Shown: one piece after another, positions 10,301 to 20,922 of the stretch | Numbering within the stretch: position 1 is the stretch's first letter | Layout: the number at the start of each line of letters is the position of its first letter | Source: Rhizodiscina lignyota | Taxonomy: Eukaryota; Ascomycota; Dothideomycetes; Aulographales; Rhizodiscinaceae | Assembly: GCA_010015805.1 (NCBI GenBank) | Contig: ML978148.1 | Location: forward strand, 1-41,512 | Reading direction: 5' to 3' | Length of the DNA: 41,512 bases | Translations under genes and position numbers: made by a program | Notes under the pieces: generated by a model | Database searches by the model: none | What the model saw: only the letters and a program-made list of their open reading frames with translations | Told to the model about the DNA's origin: nothing

Positions 10301-10504
10301 AGAGCGTCAATTATCGATCGACCAAAGTCTAGTTATCGAGCTCCATTGGAAGAGAAGAGGGACTCGAATTTGTCGCTGAGGAGCAGAACTGATGATGCGG
10401 GAGACGGTAAGCGAAGTGAGGCTGCGGCGGAGCAAGCAAAGAGCGGTGGGAAGGGCAAGCAAAGAGCGGAAACGCCTCTCAGAGGAAATGAGGCGTTCCT
10501 TTGA
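7310..10504 (+). CDS. axl2: Axl2-like axial budding / polarity protein with cadherin-like repeats
   Basis: One long exon. ATG at 7310 gives 1,064 residues and a clean signal peptide (MALLVLSALLSFAVA, then APQLALPF); the frame is open from ATG 7244, which would add 22 residues in front. The ectodomain has four dystroglycan-type cadherin-like repeats (about 8-110, 130-225, 230-320 and 325-415), seen in the repeated units PAWLQFD, PSWLSFNSQTLHFSGVPP, PSWLNFDSQSLAITGTPP and SSWLHFDSQNLELEGTVP. A Ser/Thr/Pro stalk precedes one membrane segment (GIIAAIVICSLLGFVAFILI, about 451-475), followed by a Cys/Arg/Lys stop-transfer stretch. The cytoplasmic tail of nearly 600 residues is Ser/Arg-rich and holds a CTHC...CIYC four-cysteine motif. 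Yeast Axl2/Bud10 marks the axial bud site and works with septins; in filamentous fungi a role in septation or conidiation is known for orthologues. The identity is supported by architecture. Confidence 0.84.
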   Translation: MALLVLSALLSFAVAAPQLALPFNSQVPPVARVGNSFSFTFSPTTFKPNSSKFQYSISGGPAWLQFDAPYRTLWGTPGAADAGTTKFTITASDGSGSTQMSCILIVSTSQAPMSRTDVSGVLRGAGNMTGPTTLLTHPSQKFEVDFFPNSFDGHGKKLSFYATLADHTPLPSWLSFNSQTLHFSGVPPKLSSSPQDFNVLLIASDVAGFAGVSEQYTITVSTHTWAFDPQDQTFDIPSGSSVNIGNLQSLLLSDHGKSQGSVMEQADANVPSWLNFDSQSLAITGTPPAGLKQQDVNITAYDHYGDVANLTLHLRFDSLFNGEIGPLDVQIGKKFQYTISRSVLVNPDSTVSVELGQASSWLHFDSQNLELEGTVPEGAQTGLIAANITITTADHSGSDTKPLEIYIRKPAVSPSSSGLGSPGASPTSTTNSTVETSTPEYSSQRPSSKAKGIIAAIVICSLLGFVAFILIVLYCRCPKSWRKPHKPPSKTDISRPLPNEKSDSAIDLEIGTSDVRTPELLPQLPFNLSPVKTARTPRRPLPTSSKRMTSRSRFRRSLASSIIEEGDAEILTNFDRSSWGYGGNAAGSHNPHDSMKIPTAIARESHNSTILHGRHSDTRSSAFGQLKDRRSNGYRRITGRGHGRDSFFCTHCGSITYGYEVGNCIYCKNRDSLQPPRPQEDISESSYGTNSTSMISTTPSAFPIPPTWKSNSVSKMPRLLRVSGTLRSDRAETGKGSEASDVASELPDRRSIYDKRQSYVRRRTLNPSPFFSSRRESSGSSKAVAQMSGANGSGNPNAGSSASLRHIGSHRPVVRTYSGSSSLEPAPLSKRTEEKGKGIRARWAEGFPRAVGFSRVASKVRNSISSTQRFEDASEPETLSVYSQDPQGDTEASVSRSIDSLRARDSAYLGHAITTSEPATHPPLGPLPIPPKSPLRKRSQTQPTLGEDDGILEYPPEETPTIEEPSVAVAIRKARLQQTRRRNKTAGGKVKIYPDLKRASIIDRPKSSYRAPLEEKRDSNLSLRSRTDDAGDGKRSEAAAEQAKSGGKGKQRAETPLRGNEAFL

Positions 10505-11059
10505 GGTGCGGCAAGCTTCGAGTCAGCCTACCGGGAATCACGCTGTGACGAAGAGTGTTCCAGAACAGCTCAGCGGCAACGTTTGACACTCTGTCCTGCA
10601 GTCTGCGACAATGCTCAGAGCTCCAATTTAGCGAAGTTCTGCTTTCCTCCTTGATTGAAGTCAAGGTAGTCTGTGATCGTCCTGATTTCGTCTTGGAATC
10701 TGTCATTGCTGCCGCTAATCCCTTGGGTCCAGCTCGAGAACAAAGAAATTCTTGATATTTGAAGATAACCCTGTCCATTTGAAGCGTATGAAATATCAAA
10801 TCCACTTGCAACCTATTGGCCATCAGTTGTCCGTGAGAATAACATGCTTCTTCCTGTACAATTGGGACAACATGTCTCCTCTAACAACGTCATGTTCATA
10901 TAAGACCCTGCAACGCCCATTTGTAATTTTCTACTGTATCCGATCATGTCCAGCACTAATTCAACTGGAAGACTCCCCTTCCCTCAGCCGCATGGCTTCA
11001 CGTTGTAGCTTCTCACATCTGTGATGCGTTTACATGGCGCGCTCGCATACAAGAGATAC
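10505..11059. other. Convergent 3' intergenic region
   Basis: Lies between the Axl2-like gene (+) and the amidohydrolase gene (-). Minus-strand frames here overlap the Axl2-like 3' end and show no domain. Nothing else recognised. Confidence 0.5.
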
Positions 11060-14000
11060 TTAATTTGATACCGGCCAACAGCCAACAACAGCGCCTTCGT
11101 CACCATCAATGACGATTGCTGGAGCAGCGCCATATTCCAAAGGATTGCCCTCCCACACAACAATATCCCCTTTACCCCTCTTTTCTAGACCAAGGATATT
11201 CTCAATATTAACAGAGACCAAATCTACAGCCGCTTGGTCCGAAAGCCCTGCATACTTTGCCGCCCAGCTGGCTTCAAGCGGAAGGAAATGTATCTTGGAA
11301 TCACCCTCTGGCACTGAGTAAGTAAGCGCTCAACAAATTCAGGTGACCTGGAAGCCCTGCGTACCTGTACTGGGAATTGCTATCCCAAAAGTCACATTCG
11401 CCTCTGCTAGCACGGACGCTGCAGAACGTGTGAGCGGTGGGCCGATCAGGATATCTTTCTTCTCGAAAACATCAGGGCCTCCCCGGTTTCGAGTCAGGAT
11501 AATTGGTATATCCGCAGCGGCGAGTTCATGAGCAACAAGTGGTGCTTCAGCACCGCCCATAATGATGAGGTTTACCGATGAGTACTCTTTCTTCACTTCT
11601 ATCATTTGCATGATATCGTACTGCAAAGGTCAGCGTTATCATTTGATGAATTCGCAGCAAACGAACCTTGTTCTCCACATGAATGATGAGCGGGATGCTA
11701 CCATTCACCACCTTCCCATACATGTTGTCTTCTGCAGAATTATCTTTCAAGATCTTTCGGAGCTTTGCCACAGCAGTTGAAACAGTTGCAATATCCCCAT
11801 CTGTATCGCGTTAGTTCCAAGTAACATGAGACACTACTGCCGATGAACCTTTCGCATCTTGCCCAATAACAAGGTGGACTGCAACATCTGATTGAAAAAT
11901 GCCTCCATCCAACACAGTCTTCTTCCCGCTGGTCTTGATACCGACACTCACACCGCCGCCAAAGCCGCCATTCATGAGTGGCGTAGTAACAGCCCTGGTC
12001 ACGCCACCGATGCGCGCACGCTGAAAACCCCGGCCTTCGAGATGGATACCGTACTTGGCGTATACTAGTTTCTCCGGATCTGTCACGTCTGTCTTCGCAT
12101 TGACCACCCCATCGGCTGTGCTCTTCTCGGCGAAGATCTCAGCAAGTCCCAGGCTCTGTGAGACTGCTGTCAATCCAGGCAGGGCATGACCATTATTGAG
12201 TTGGACGGTAGGCAAACCTCTGTTTGTGGACATGCATTTGTCTGAAACGTCGAAGCATGCAATGCGGCCAGATTCCAGGACGAGCGTCAAATTTCTATCG
12301 GCAGTATCGAACGACTGATAGTCCTGGAGGAAGGACGTCCTAATGCCTGTGATAACAATATCCGAGCCACCGTTCAGCTTTGAGCAAATATCATCTCTGA
12401 TAGACTCATCCAAAAGGGGTCGCACAGCCGGCTGCATTGACTTCCGATTTAGCACTGAACCCGAGGATGGCATACTGTCCTTTGTTTTCTTTGGGTCCAA
12501 AGTCACCTTCCCATCGACGAAAACCTGAAGTGGAGTAGCTCCAACAGAAAGTGGATGCGAATCCCAAACAACAAGATCGGCGTCGTACCCGACCTTGACA
12601 TATCCAATGCGATGATCTTGCTCTAGTGACTTGGCAGGCACGCTGGTTACGGACTGCATGGCTTTGATTTCCGACATGCCAAACGAATGGGCCATTGCAG
12701 CTTGAGACATGACATATTTCGCGTTTGTCGTCTCCTCTCCATGATCAGACTTGTATGCGACAGGAACACCATGCTCCTCGAGAATCTTACCGGCGTACAA
12801 GCTTGCGCCATACCCTTCATGTTTATATAGCGCAAAATCGGAGAAGGTCGCAATCGTAATGTTGTATCCACTGTCTTTGATCATCTCCGGCACTTTCCAA
12901 GCTTCGAGCGCATGGTGGAATGCCTGGATGCGGAAGCCGAATTCTTTCGTATGGAGCAGCATGTCCTCAAAGTCTTCCGGCTCGTAACAGTGCGTATTGA
13001 CGCCGACTTTCCCTCGTAAAATTGCCACTGAAGATTCAAGCTCTAGCTGCTCCGGAAGTCCGCCTTTGCTAGATTCGTTCGGCATTGTCAATGTATGAAT
13101 TGCATTCTTGTCTCCCTTGTCCTGCGCAACTGCCGCTGCAAGACACCATGCATCCTGCTTTTCGCGCAGTTCTACTGCTCGTTCCATGTGCTTGCGGAAG
13201 ACCCACGCGTTGCCCATTCTCGTGTGTTTATACACACGGCGCGGGTTTTCGCCGCACGCCATTTTCATATAGCGGCGGCGGTCTTCTTTCGGGATGCCAT
13301 GCTCGAGCAACATCTCCTCTACAGTCTCTTCGCCGTCCTTGCCTGCCCGCAGCACGTTCTTCACGATGAATGCCTCGCCCCCCATGACGTTGGCTGAGCC
13401 AGGAAGAATGAGGGACGTCGTGACTCCGCCAGACCTGATGATGGTGGTGCCCTCATCATAAGGCTTAATCCCATCCAGAGATCGCACGAATGGAGTGAGC
13501 GTGCCAAACTCATCGTTGACCTCGTTCGTATCCTCTGTAGCGGAGAATGCAGGCCACGTCCCGACCAAATGATGTGAATGCAAGTCAACAAGGCCAGGCG
13601 TGACATATTTACCGCCGACGTCGAAGACTTCAGCATCATCATCAAACCATTCGGCTGTCTTTGCGTCCGCAGCAACAGCTGTGATCATGCCCTTGGCAAA
13701 GAGCACGTCGACGGTGCCGTCAAACCATTTGTCACCGTCGAACAGTGTGACATTCTTGAGGATTACGGTGTGGTTCTGGCCGCTGTATTTGTTCCATCTT
13801 GAGTTGGTCCCCGTAGAAGTCGGTGGGATGGCGTATTCAATTGGTGGCGTATTGAACTCTGTACATTTCCGCAGACCCTCTTCGAGGCGGTTGATAGCAT
13901 ACTCATTCAGCTTGAGTTCGCTTGGAGAGGAAGAAATACGAGAAGGAATGAGCCAAAATTGAACATAGAATAATGAAGCTACGAGAAAAACAGTGACGAT

Positions 14001-14078
14001 AGGAAGATGGAGTCGGCGTCTTCCGCGGTCATCTGAGGGTCTGAGAAATGCCACCCCAGGCACGTTGAGGGTGCCCAT
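11060..14078 (-). CDS. Membrane-anchored amidohydrolase-superfamily protein (tandem halves)
   Basis: Four exons: 14078-11849, 11800-11667, 11620-11365, 11313-11060; 2,874 nt, 957 residues. Introns are 48, 46 and 51 nt, with donors GTTCAT, GTTCGT and GTACGC. The first ATG in the frame is 14078. Residues 25-44 (LPIVTVFLVASLFYVQFWLI) form a signal anchor. The first half has the composite amidohydrolase strand set (ILKNVTLFDGDKWFDGTVDVLF) and the metal motif PGLVDLHSHH, with H167 and H169. Later come NTHCYEPEDFED, AFHHALEA and YKSDHGEE, which carry likely further ligands. The second half repeats the scaffold (FDVSDKC, then PGLTAVSQSLG, then DIVVWEGNPLEYGAAPAIVIDG) but lacks the H-x-H pair. Fungal relatives are often filed as CE9-like/imidazolonepropionase-like proteins; the substrate cannot be told from the sequence. 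Confidence 0.82.
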
Positions 14079-14453
14079 TGTCAACTAAAAGTGGTTTCGA
14101 GATTGCGAAGAAGAAGAGAAGGCATCGACTCGCACCAATGGCTTGAATCATGGAGATATACTGATAGTTTCTCTCTGCTTGGGGTGGCATGGATGTAAGT
14201 TGACGATCACGGATGCTCTAGCCGCGAACCCGCCCTTGATAAGCACGAGCGAAGAAATATGCGATTACTCTATCTGGAAGGTCTTTTACAGAATTTGACC
14301 AATCAACAATATCGGCCTCGCAATGCAGCAATCATGTTCCAACGATGGCTTTCCAGCGCTTTCGTGCCTTCATTTCAAGTAACAAAGTTGTCAACCGTCC
14401 CATGTCATTTACAACGCCATTTTCCAGGCCATAACACCGTATCCAATACCACT
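14079..14453. promoter_or_regulatory. Promoter / 5' region of the amidohydrolase gene
   Basis: 375 bp between the amidohydrolase start and the stop of the next minus-strand gene. No recognised motif beyond ordinary A/T and CT tracts. Confidence 0.35.
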
Positions 14454-15771
14454 CTATCGTAGTTCCTGTCTCTCGCGCCATATCTCAAGGTCCAAGCCAC
14501 ATGTATCCTGCCGTCGCGCCCTAAAGTTCTCATACACCCTCTCCCACACCTTTCGCGCACCTTCATTCTGTGGCCGCGCAGCCGCCCGGATGGCGTATGG
14601 AACGTCGTACTCCGGTCCTGGCAACGACGGATCGTAGACGCGAATAAATGCAGTCTCTCGCATGAACGCCGTCGCGTTGAATGTAGGTATCACCGGCTCA
14701 TCGGGATTGGTTGACTCTGGCTCGGGTGGCCAAAGTGTGAGCGCCTCAGTTGTTGTGGAGAGGATGGCTTCATTGCTGTCTTCTTGTATAGATGGTGAGA
14801 TGGAGTGGAATGTAGGTATGTCGGGAAATGAGGTACGGAGGAAATCGGAATCGGATGGCGCTGTACTTGACTCTGAGAGAGTGGTGGTGAGACGACTATA
14901 TTCTTGTCTCGAAGGACGGATGAGTAATGTTGAGCTCAGAACATTGGCGTTCTTTTCGATTGTTTCAAGCGCTGTGAGTGCAGATTTTGGCTCTGAAAAT
15001 GCAAGTAGGGTATCTAGCGGCATCGAATTGAGGATCAGTCCGGGTTTGGGAAGTAAGACGACTCGATCGTAATCGATAAGAGAGAATGGGGTTGCAATTG
15101 AGTATGAAGAAGACGATGACTCTATGTAGCTGAATTAGCTCGCAATTCAAGTTCTTCTTGGGTTAGTATGCACCACTCACCGTCCATGTCCGCCTTCACA
15201 GGTCCCATTGGCACTAGAATCACCCTGAACTTCCTTGCTGCCTTCCTTAGCAGCCTTCTGGTAGTGTACACCTCTGGATCTTCTTCCTCTCCCGGGGCTG
15301 CCTTGTCGATTGCCCAGCTGCGAGGGAACAGCAACACGCGGTGCGCTGGACTTCGAGTTCTGTACAGCTCCCCGAAGAGCATCACTGCATTGCACACCTC
15401 TTCGTGAGTTCGGACCATCTGCGCATACGCCAAGCGATTCCAATTCACGTCCACCATTTCTTGTGGTTTGGAGAAGAACATTTGTGAGGAGCCATGCCTA
15501 ATACCGAAGAGATTCCTTGACGATTTCGAGCGAGGGTCGAGTATTGGGGTTGATTTGGCGGAGGAGGCGCGAGGTGAAGGAAGACGAGGCTTGATGACAT
15601 TTTCAAGAGAGTGGAGGGTTTGCTGTTGGAGGACATATCCTGATAGGAACAGAGCTATTGTGAAAAAGACCACTTTGCGGAGTTAGCTGCTGATTACGAC
15701 GTTCGCTAGGAAAAGAGCGTACCTATGGCGGAGGACAGGGCCATCGACACCTGTCCGCTTGTGAGCAGCAT
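14454..15771 (-). CDS. Putative GT8-like glycosyltransferase, type II membrane protein
   Basis: Three exons: 15771-15723, 15672-15181, 15121-14454; 1,209 nt, 402 residues. Introns: GTACGC...AAG (50 nt) and GTGAGT...TAG (59 nt). The join at 15722/15672 builds one hydrophobic N-terminal segment (about 11-30, MALSSAIVVFFTIALFLSGY), fitting a Golgi-type signal anchor. The lumenal part has WNRLAYAQMVRTHEEVCNAVMLFGEL, then LLFPRSWAID, RLLRKAARKFRVILVPMGP, and FSLIDYDRVVLLPKPGLILN. The last has the layout of the glycogenin/GT8 strand that ends in the metal-binding D-x-D (here DYDRVV followed by a hydrophobic strand and a 'single-domain' loop). It resembles fungal proteins annotated as nucleotide-diphospho-sugar transferases. 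Donor and acceptor are unknown. The family call is moderate because the D-x-D is read as D-Y-D and no other catalytic residue could be checked. Confidence 0.55.
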
Positions 15772-16803
15772 CTTGAGACTCCTGAATTATGGAACATCTG
15801 CTGTAAAGATTGAATATGTGTGCAAGTTGTATTGCTGAGTGATAAAAGTTCGTCTCGATTTCCTGTCTCGAATGACGTGTGTTGTTCCGCCGTTGCGACG
15901 GGCAACAGCACCAAAGAGAAACATCGCCCCAGTCTCGCCATGCATTGCATAAATTCTGGCAACACCGAATAAACATTAATAGCACCGCACCATGAATTAT
16001 TAAACACGATATAGTTATAAACATGAATTTCTGAAACGCGTCCTAGGTCAAGGTACTTGACTTGTGCACACCCCGACAGATCTCAAGAGTGACCAAACTG
16101 CAGGAAGACACAGAGATTCCCGAAAATTTCTTAGCGATGAGAGTGATTTAGCAACAGTTAGTGCAAGGTGACGCTATCAATGCCCTAACAACTGCATTGT
16201 ACATGCTGCACAAGGCCGCTTGCAGTGGCACAGTGTAAACACCCGAGAGGCAAGGTAAGGATAGAGATTGCATCGTTTGACCTCCAAGAATAATCGAATT
16301 GGCGAATCAAGCTAACCTGGAAGACGGGCTTAGAAGCCTTTGCGCATCGCAAACTCTTCGGCGCATGATCAGAGCAAGGGGGTTACTGACTGCTGCATCT
16401 CTGGGACATTGCTTCTTCCCCACTGTGTGCGAACGAGTGCGGAAACGTCAGGATAGTCTCTCGCGCGACGCTCGCGACGGCCAGCCAAAGATGGGAGAAG
16501 CTATAGAACTGGACTTGGTAAATTTAAATCCATCTTCATTCGCGCTACCCTTTCCCGCATGCACCGCCATCATCAGGCAGATATCGTGCATAACGGCTAC
16601 TGTTATACGAGGCTTCGAATAGTCAGACTCATGCAGAAGAACTTCACTTTACTCTTCCCAGCTACCTCCAGGTTTCCGGCAAAATAGCAAGTACTCCGTA
16701 CTCTCATCCGTGCTGTCTTCAAAGTCCTGTGCTGATATTCCGGCGCCTCAAGGAATCCAACCCCCGTGATAAGTAAAATCCTGTACCCATATACTAGCAC
16801 ACT
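15772..16803. other. Intergenic region, no gene seen
   Basis: About 1 kb between the GT8-like gene start and the Ku70 stop. Short frames on both strands (for example around 16299-16622 +) lack an ATG or any domain. Mildly A/T-rich patches but no clear RIP. Confidence 0.5.
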
Positions 16804-18945
16804 TCAACCTTTCTTCTCGAAATAAGACTCCACCCTCTCCACCAGATCCTTCTTTTTGCCACTGATACTCTCATTCTTCTCCGAGAGCCAGCTCTTCAGC
16901 TGCGGCATCGTGAAACTGTTGAGGGACTGTTTCTCAAAGGCACTCCGCATTGTAGCATCGGTGATTCCATCCCCATCGCCATTCGCAGCACCACCGCTTT
17001 TCTTCGTTCGTTTCGTTGTGGCATCGGTCGTGGCATCGGCGCCACGTTTGCTGCTGGATCGGTTCTCCTCCTCCCATGCTCTATGCTGGGTGTCGAGCTC
17101 TTCCGCGAAGTCTAGTACGTACGGACCAGTGCGCTGTAGGCCATCGTTAGACTGTGATGAAAATTAAGGAATGTTGTGAACGCACTTTATCAATCTGCCT
17201 GTACTTTGGAATTGTCTTGTCCTCAGGCAGTTGGGGCAGGTCTTCCTCCAAAGCCATGGCTTGAAGACACTTGTAAAACCATTGCAGTGCTACCCGACCG
17301 TCAATGCTGGCTCAATTGTTGAATTTTACGAAGAACTCACATGGATTCGGATACCGTGAAGGATTAAACACTCCTCCTGGTAGCTGCAACTGTTGAACAA
17401 CCGGCCTCATCTTGTCAACTACAGAATCTGGAGCAACAATTGGTCTGTCTGGGCCAAGGTCCGGATTCTGTCTGACGTCGTCTGCGTATGGCAACGGGAT
17501 TGCCCATAGCCCTGGAGGCGCTACTTGCTCTTTCGTAATTTCGTCAATCTGCTCAGCACCCGGAGTGAGAGCTGCCAATACGGGAGAAGCGTTACGGCGT
17601 GGAATGAACCAGCAGAGAGCGAATTTCGATTTCTGCAGTAGTGATGCATGGAGAGCAGCAAACGTGCGTGTGGAACCAATGTAGTCTTCTTCAGAAGGGT
17701 AGACGAAAATTGGCGCCCGTTCATTTGCCCACGGCGGAAGAAGGTCGAGGTTTTTGAAACCAATGATGCGAATGGTGGGATCGCCGAATACGCTGCGGAG
17801 ACCGGTCGCCTCATCCTTTGAGAATGAAACGGTCTCGCCGCCAAATTTGTACGCCTTGCGAATCTCAGTCGGTTCCACACTGCGTGCAGTGTCATCGGCG
17901 AGGCGCGAAGTAGTGAGAGTCGCAATCTGAGGTACTTCGCCATTGAGCCACACATAGCAGCTTCGGACACGTTCTTGGCGCTTGATGATGATGTACCCTT
18001 TGACAGAAATTTTCAGGTCTGGTCCAATCTCGAACGGCAGATTGAAGAGAGCACGGCGAGGTGTTGCCTTGGAGTTGATTGCTGAAAGTAGAGATTGCAG
18101 GAGCGTAATGCCATCAGAGGAGCCGATTGTTGATGTTTTCGTGGCTTCCAAAGTGGGTACCGGAGCCTCAGGATCGGATAACGGAGGTCGGTAGACGATG
18201 TCGTCGTAGAATTTCGAGCGATCAAACTGTCCATCGGGCTTGGAGATGGGGAAGAGCTCGATGATAACCCCAAGGTCATAGAGGTCCTTTGAGCGCACAG
18301 TCGCAGATCGTCGAAGCTCCTTTTCTCCGGGCGAAGAATGAGGACTGTCGTTATCCGTGACGAAGAAGAGTCGACGAGAGCTGAAGTTTGGAGCTTTGTT
18401 AGTGAATATTTGGTTGGCACAAAACAAGACACTGCCCATGGCGACACCTGGATCCTCTTTCGTAGGGCTGGACGGGATAAGCAGCTTTGATGCTTCTTCT
18501 TCATTTTCAACCAAGTTTCGTAGTCGCTTAACATCGCTCGCTTCTGGGACATCAAGGTCGCTCAGCAGATAGCAGTGCGGAAATGCAGGGGGACCGCGAG
18601 CCTCTCCTTCTTCGAACTTGGACTCCTTTGTGCCGAAGAGCAGTATGCCCATCATATCCTTTGGATTGGAGATGATGCGCTGCTGCATCAGCTGGTATGC
18701 ACATTTCAGGGCGGCGGACGTTGCAGAATCGCGATCGAGTTTCTTGTCCTTGGTCTCTGGCGGCCTCTCTAGCATTGACGGGCTAACATCAATGGCAAAG
18801 AGAACTGCATCCTTTACAGTTCTGTAGCCCTAGAATTATAGTTAGCGTGAGATGTGTTGATTGCGAAGATCCAACGAACGCTCTCTCCAATCTCTTCTTC
18901 TTCCTCTTCATCACCTTCCTCGTGTTTCTCTTCTGGTTCTGCCAT
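16804..18945 (-). CDS. ku70: Ku70, DNA end-binding subunit of NHEJ
   Basis: Four exons: 18945-18880, 18829-17341, 17289-17186, 17133-16804; 1,989 nt, 662 residues, the usual Ku70 length. Introns are 50, 51, 51 or so nt; the last uses the acceptor after the CTAACG branch site, giving IDKRTGPYVL. After an acidic start ([14 protein letters not shown]) comes the von Willebrand-like domain: [29 protein letters not shown] and [13 protein letters not shown]. The Ku core/beta barrel runs from about 256 ([10 protein letters not shown]) through [16 protein letters not shown] to [10 protein letters not shown] and [16 protein letters not shown] and [20 protein letters not shown] form the C-terminal arm. 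The SAP DNA-binding domain is at the end ([14 protein letters not shown], then [13 protein letters not shown]). Ku70 pairs with Ku80 to bind DNA ends in the nucleus, for end joining and telomere protection. Confidence 0.97.
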
Positions 18946-19232
18946 TTTGATGAAGGAATTGGTAGAGATTTGCTGGTGTGGTGGTCAGCTGTGGGGTTGA
19001 AGTTGGAGGAGCGCAAACGCGCCAGAGTGACGTCGGCTTCTAGGCAGACGCGACGCCATCGCGAAGTCACGTGCAGATAAGATTTGCCTCTTGGAGCTAG
19101 AGTTGCATCATGGACTCTCTCATTTGCTGACACAAGAGCAAAGTCTAGACATCAATTACAGAGTCTTCAAAGCTCCACGCCGCCCAAAGACGATGATTCC
19201 AAGATAGTAATTCCTTTATACAGTACTCAACC
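18946..19232. promoter_or_regulatory. Bidirectional promoter region, ku70 / ferrochelatase
   Basis: The two start codons are 287 bp apart in opposite directions, so both promoters must fit in or overlap this spacer. It contains GTGACGTCGG (near 19025-19036), a TGACGT CRE/ATF-like core, and GTCACGTGCAG (near 19065-19076), with a CACGTG E-box. Both are seen directly; use by any factor is inference. Confidence 0.55.
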
Positions 19233-20662
<1,430 letters not shown>

Positions 20663-20922
20663 TTAGGAGGGAATGTTTGGAACAGATAAAATTGATGTTA
20701 GGTTATGTACTAATAAAGGCATTAGCGGTCCAAAGGCTTGCGCCATCCCGCTTCGCGCCTCTGGAAATCTAAAGCCCGATGGCTATGTATAATTACAAGC
20801 AAAAAGTACAAGGAATGTACAGTCTAAGCTATGGTATCATGTAATGTCATCAACCAAGATCCACCGCTCAAAAATCCTTGCTCGACTCTTCACCGTGGAC
20901 TCTTCATGCTCTTCTGCCTTGC
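20663..20922. other. Convergent 3' region between ferrochelatase and MFS transporter
   Basis: 260 bp between two stop codons. Contains TATGTATAATTAC and AATAAAGGCA (near 20712-20720), which may serve as polyadenylation signals. Confidence 0.35.

Noticed and set aside
10479-10823. 114-codon minus-strand frame
   Set aside because: Overlaps the 3' end of the Axl2-like gene on the other strand, with no domain.
16299-16622. 107-codon + frame in the gap before Ku70
   Set aside because: Begins with TTG rather than ATG and shows no recognisable feature.
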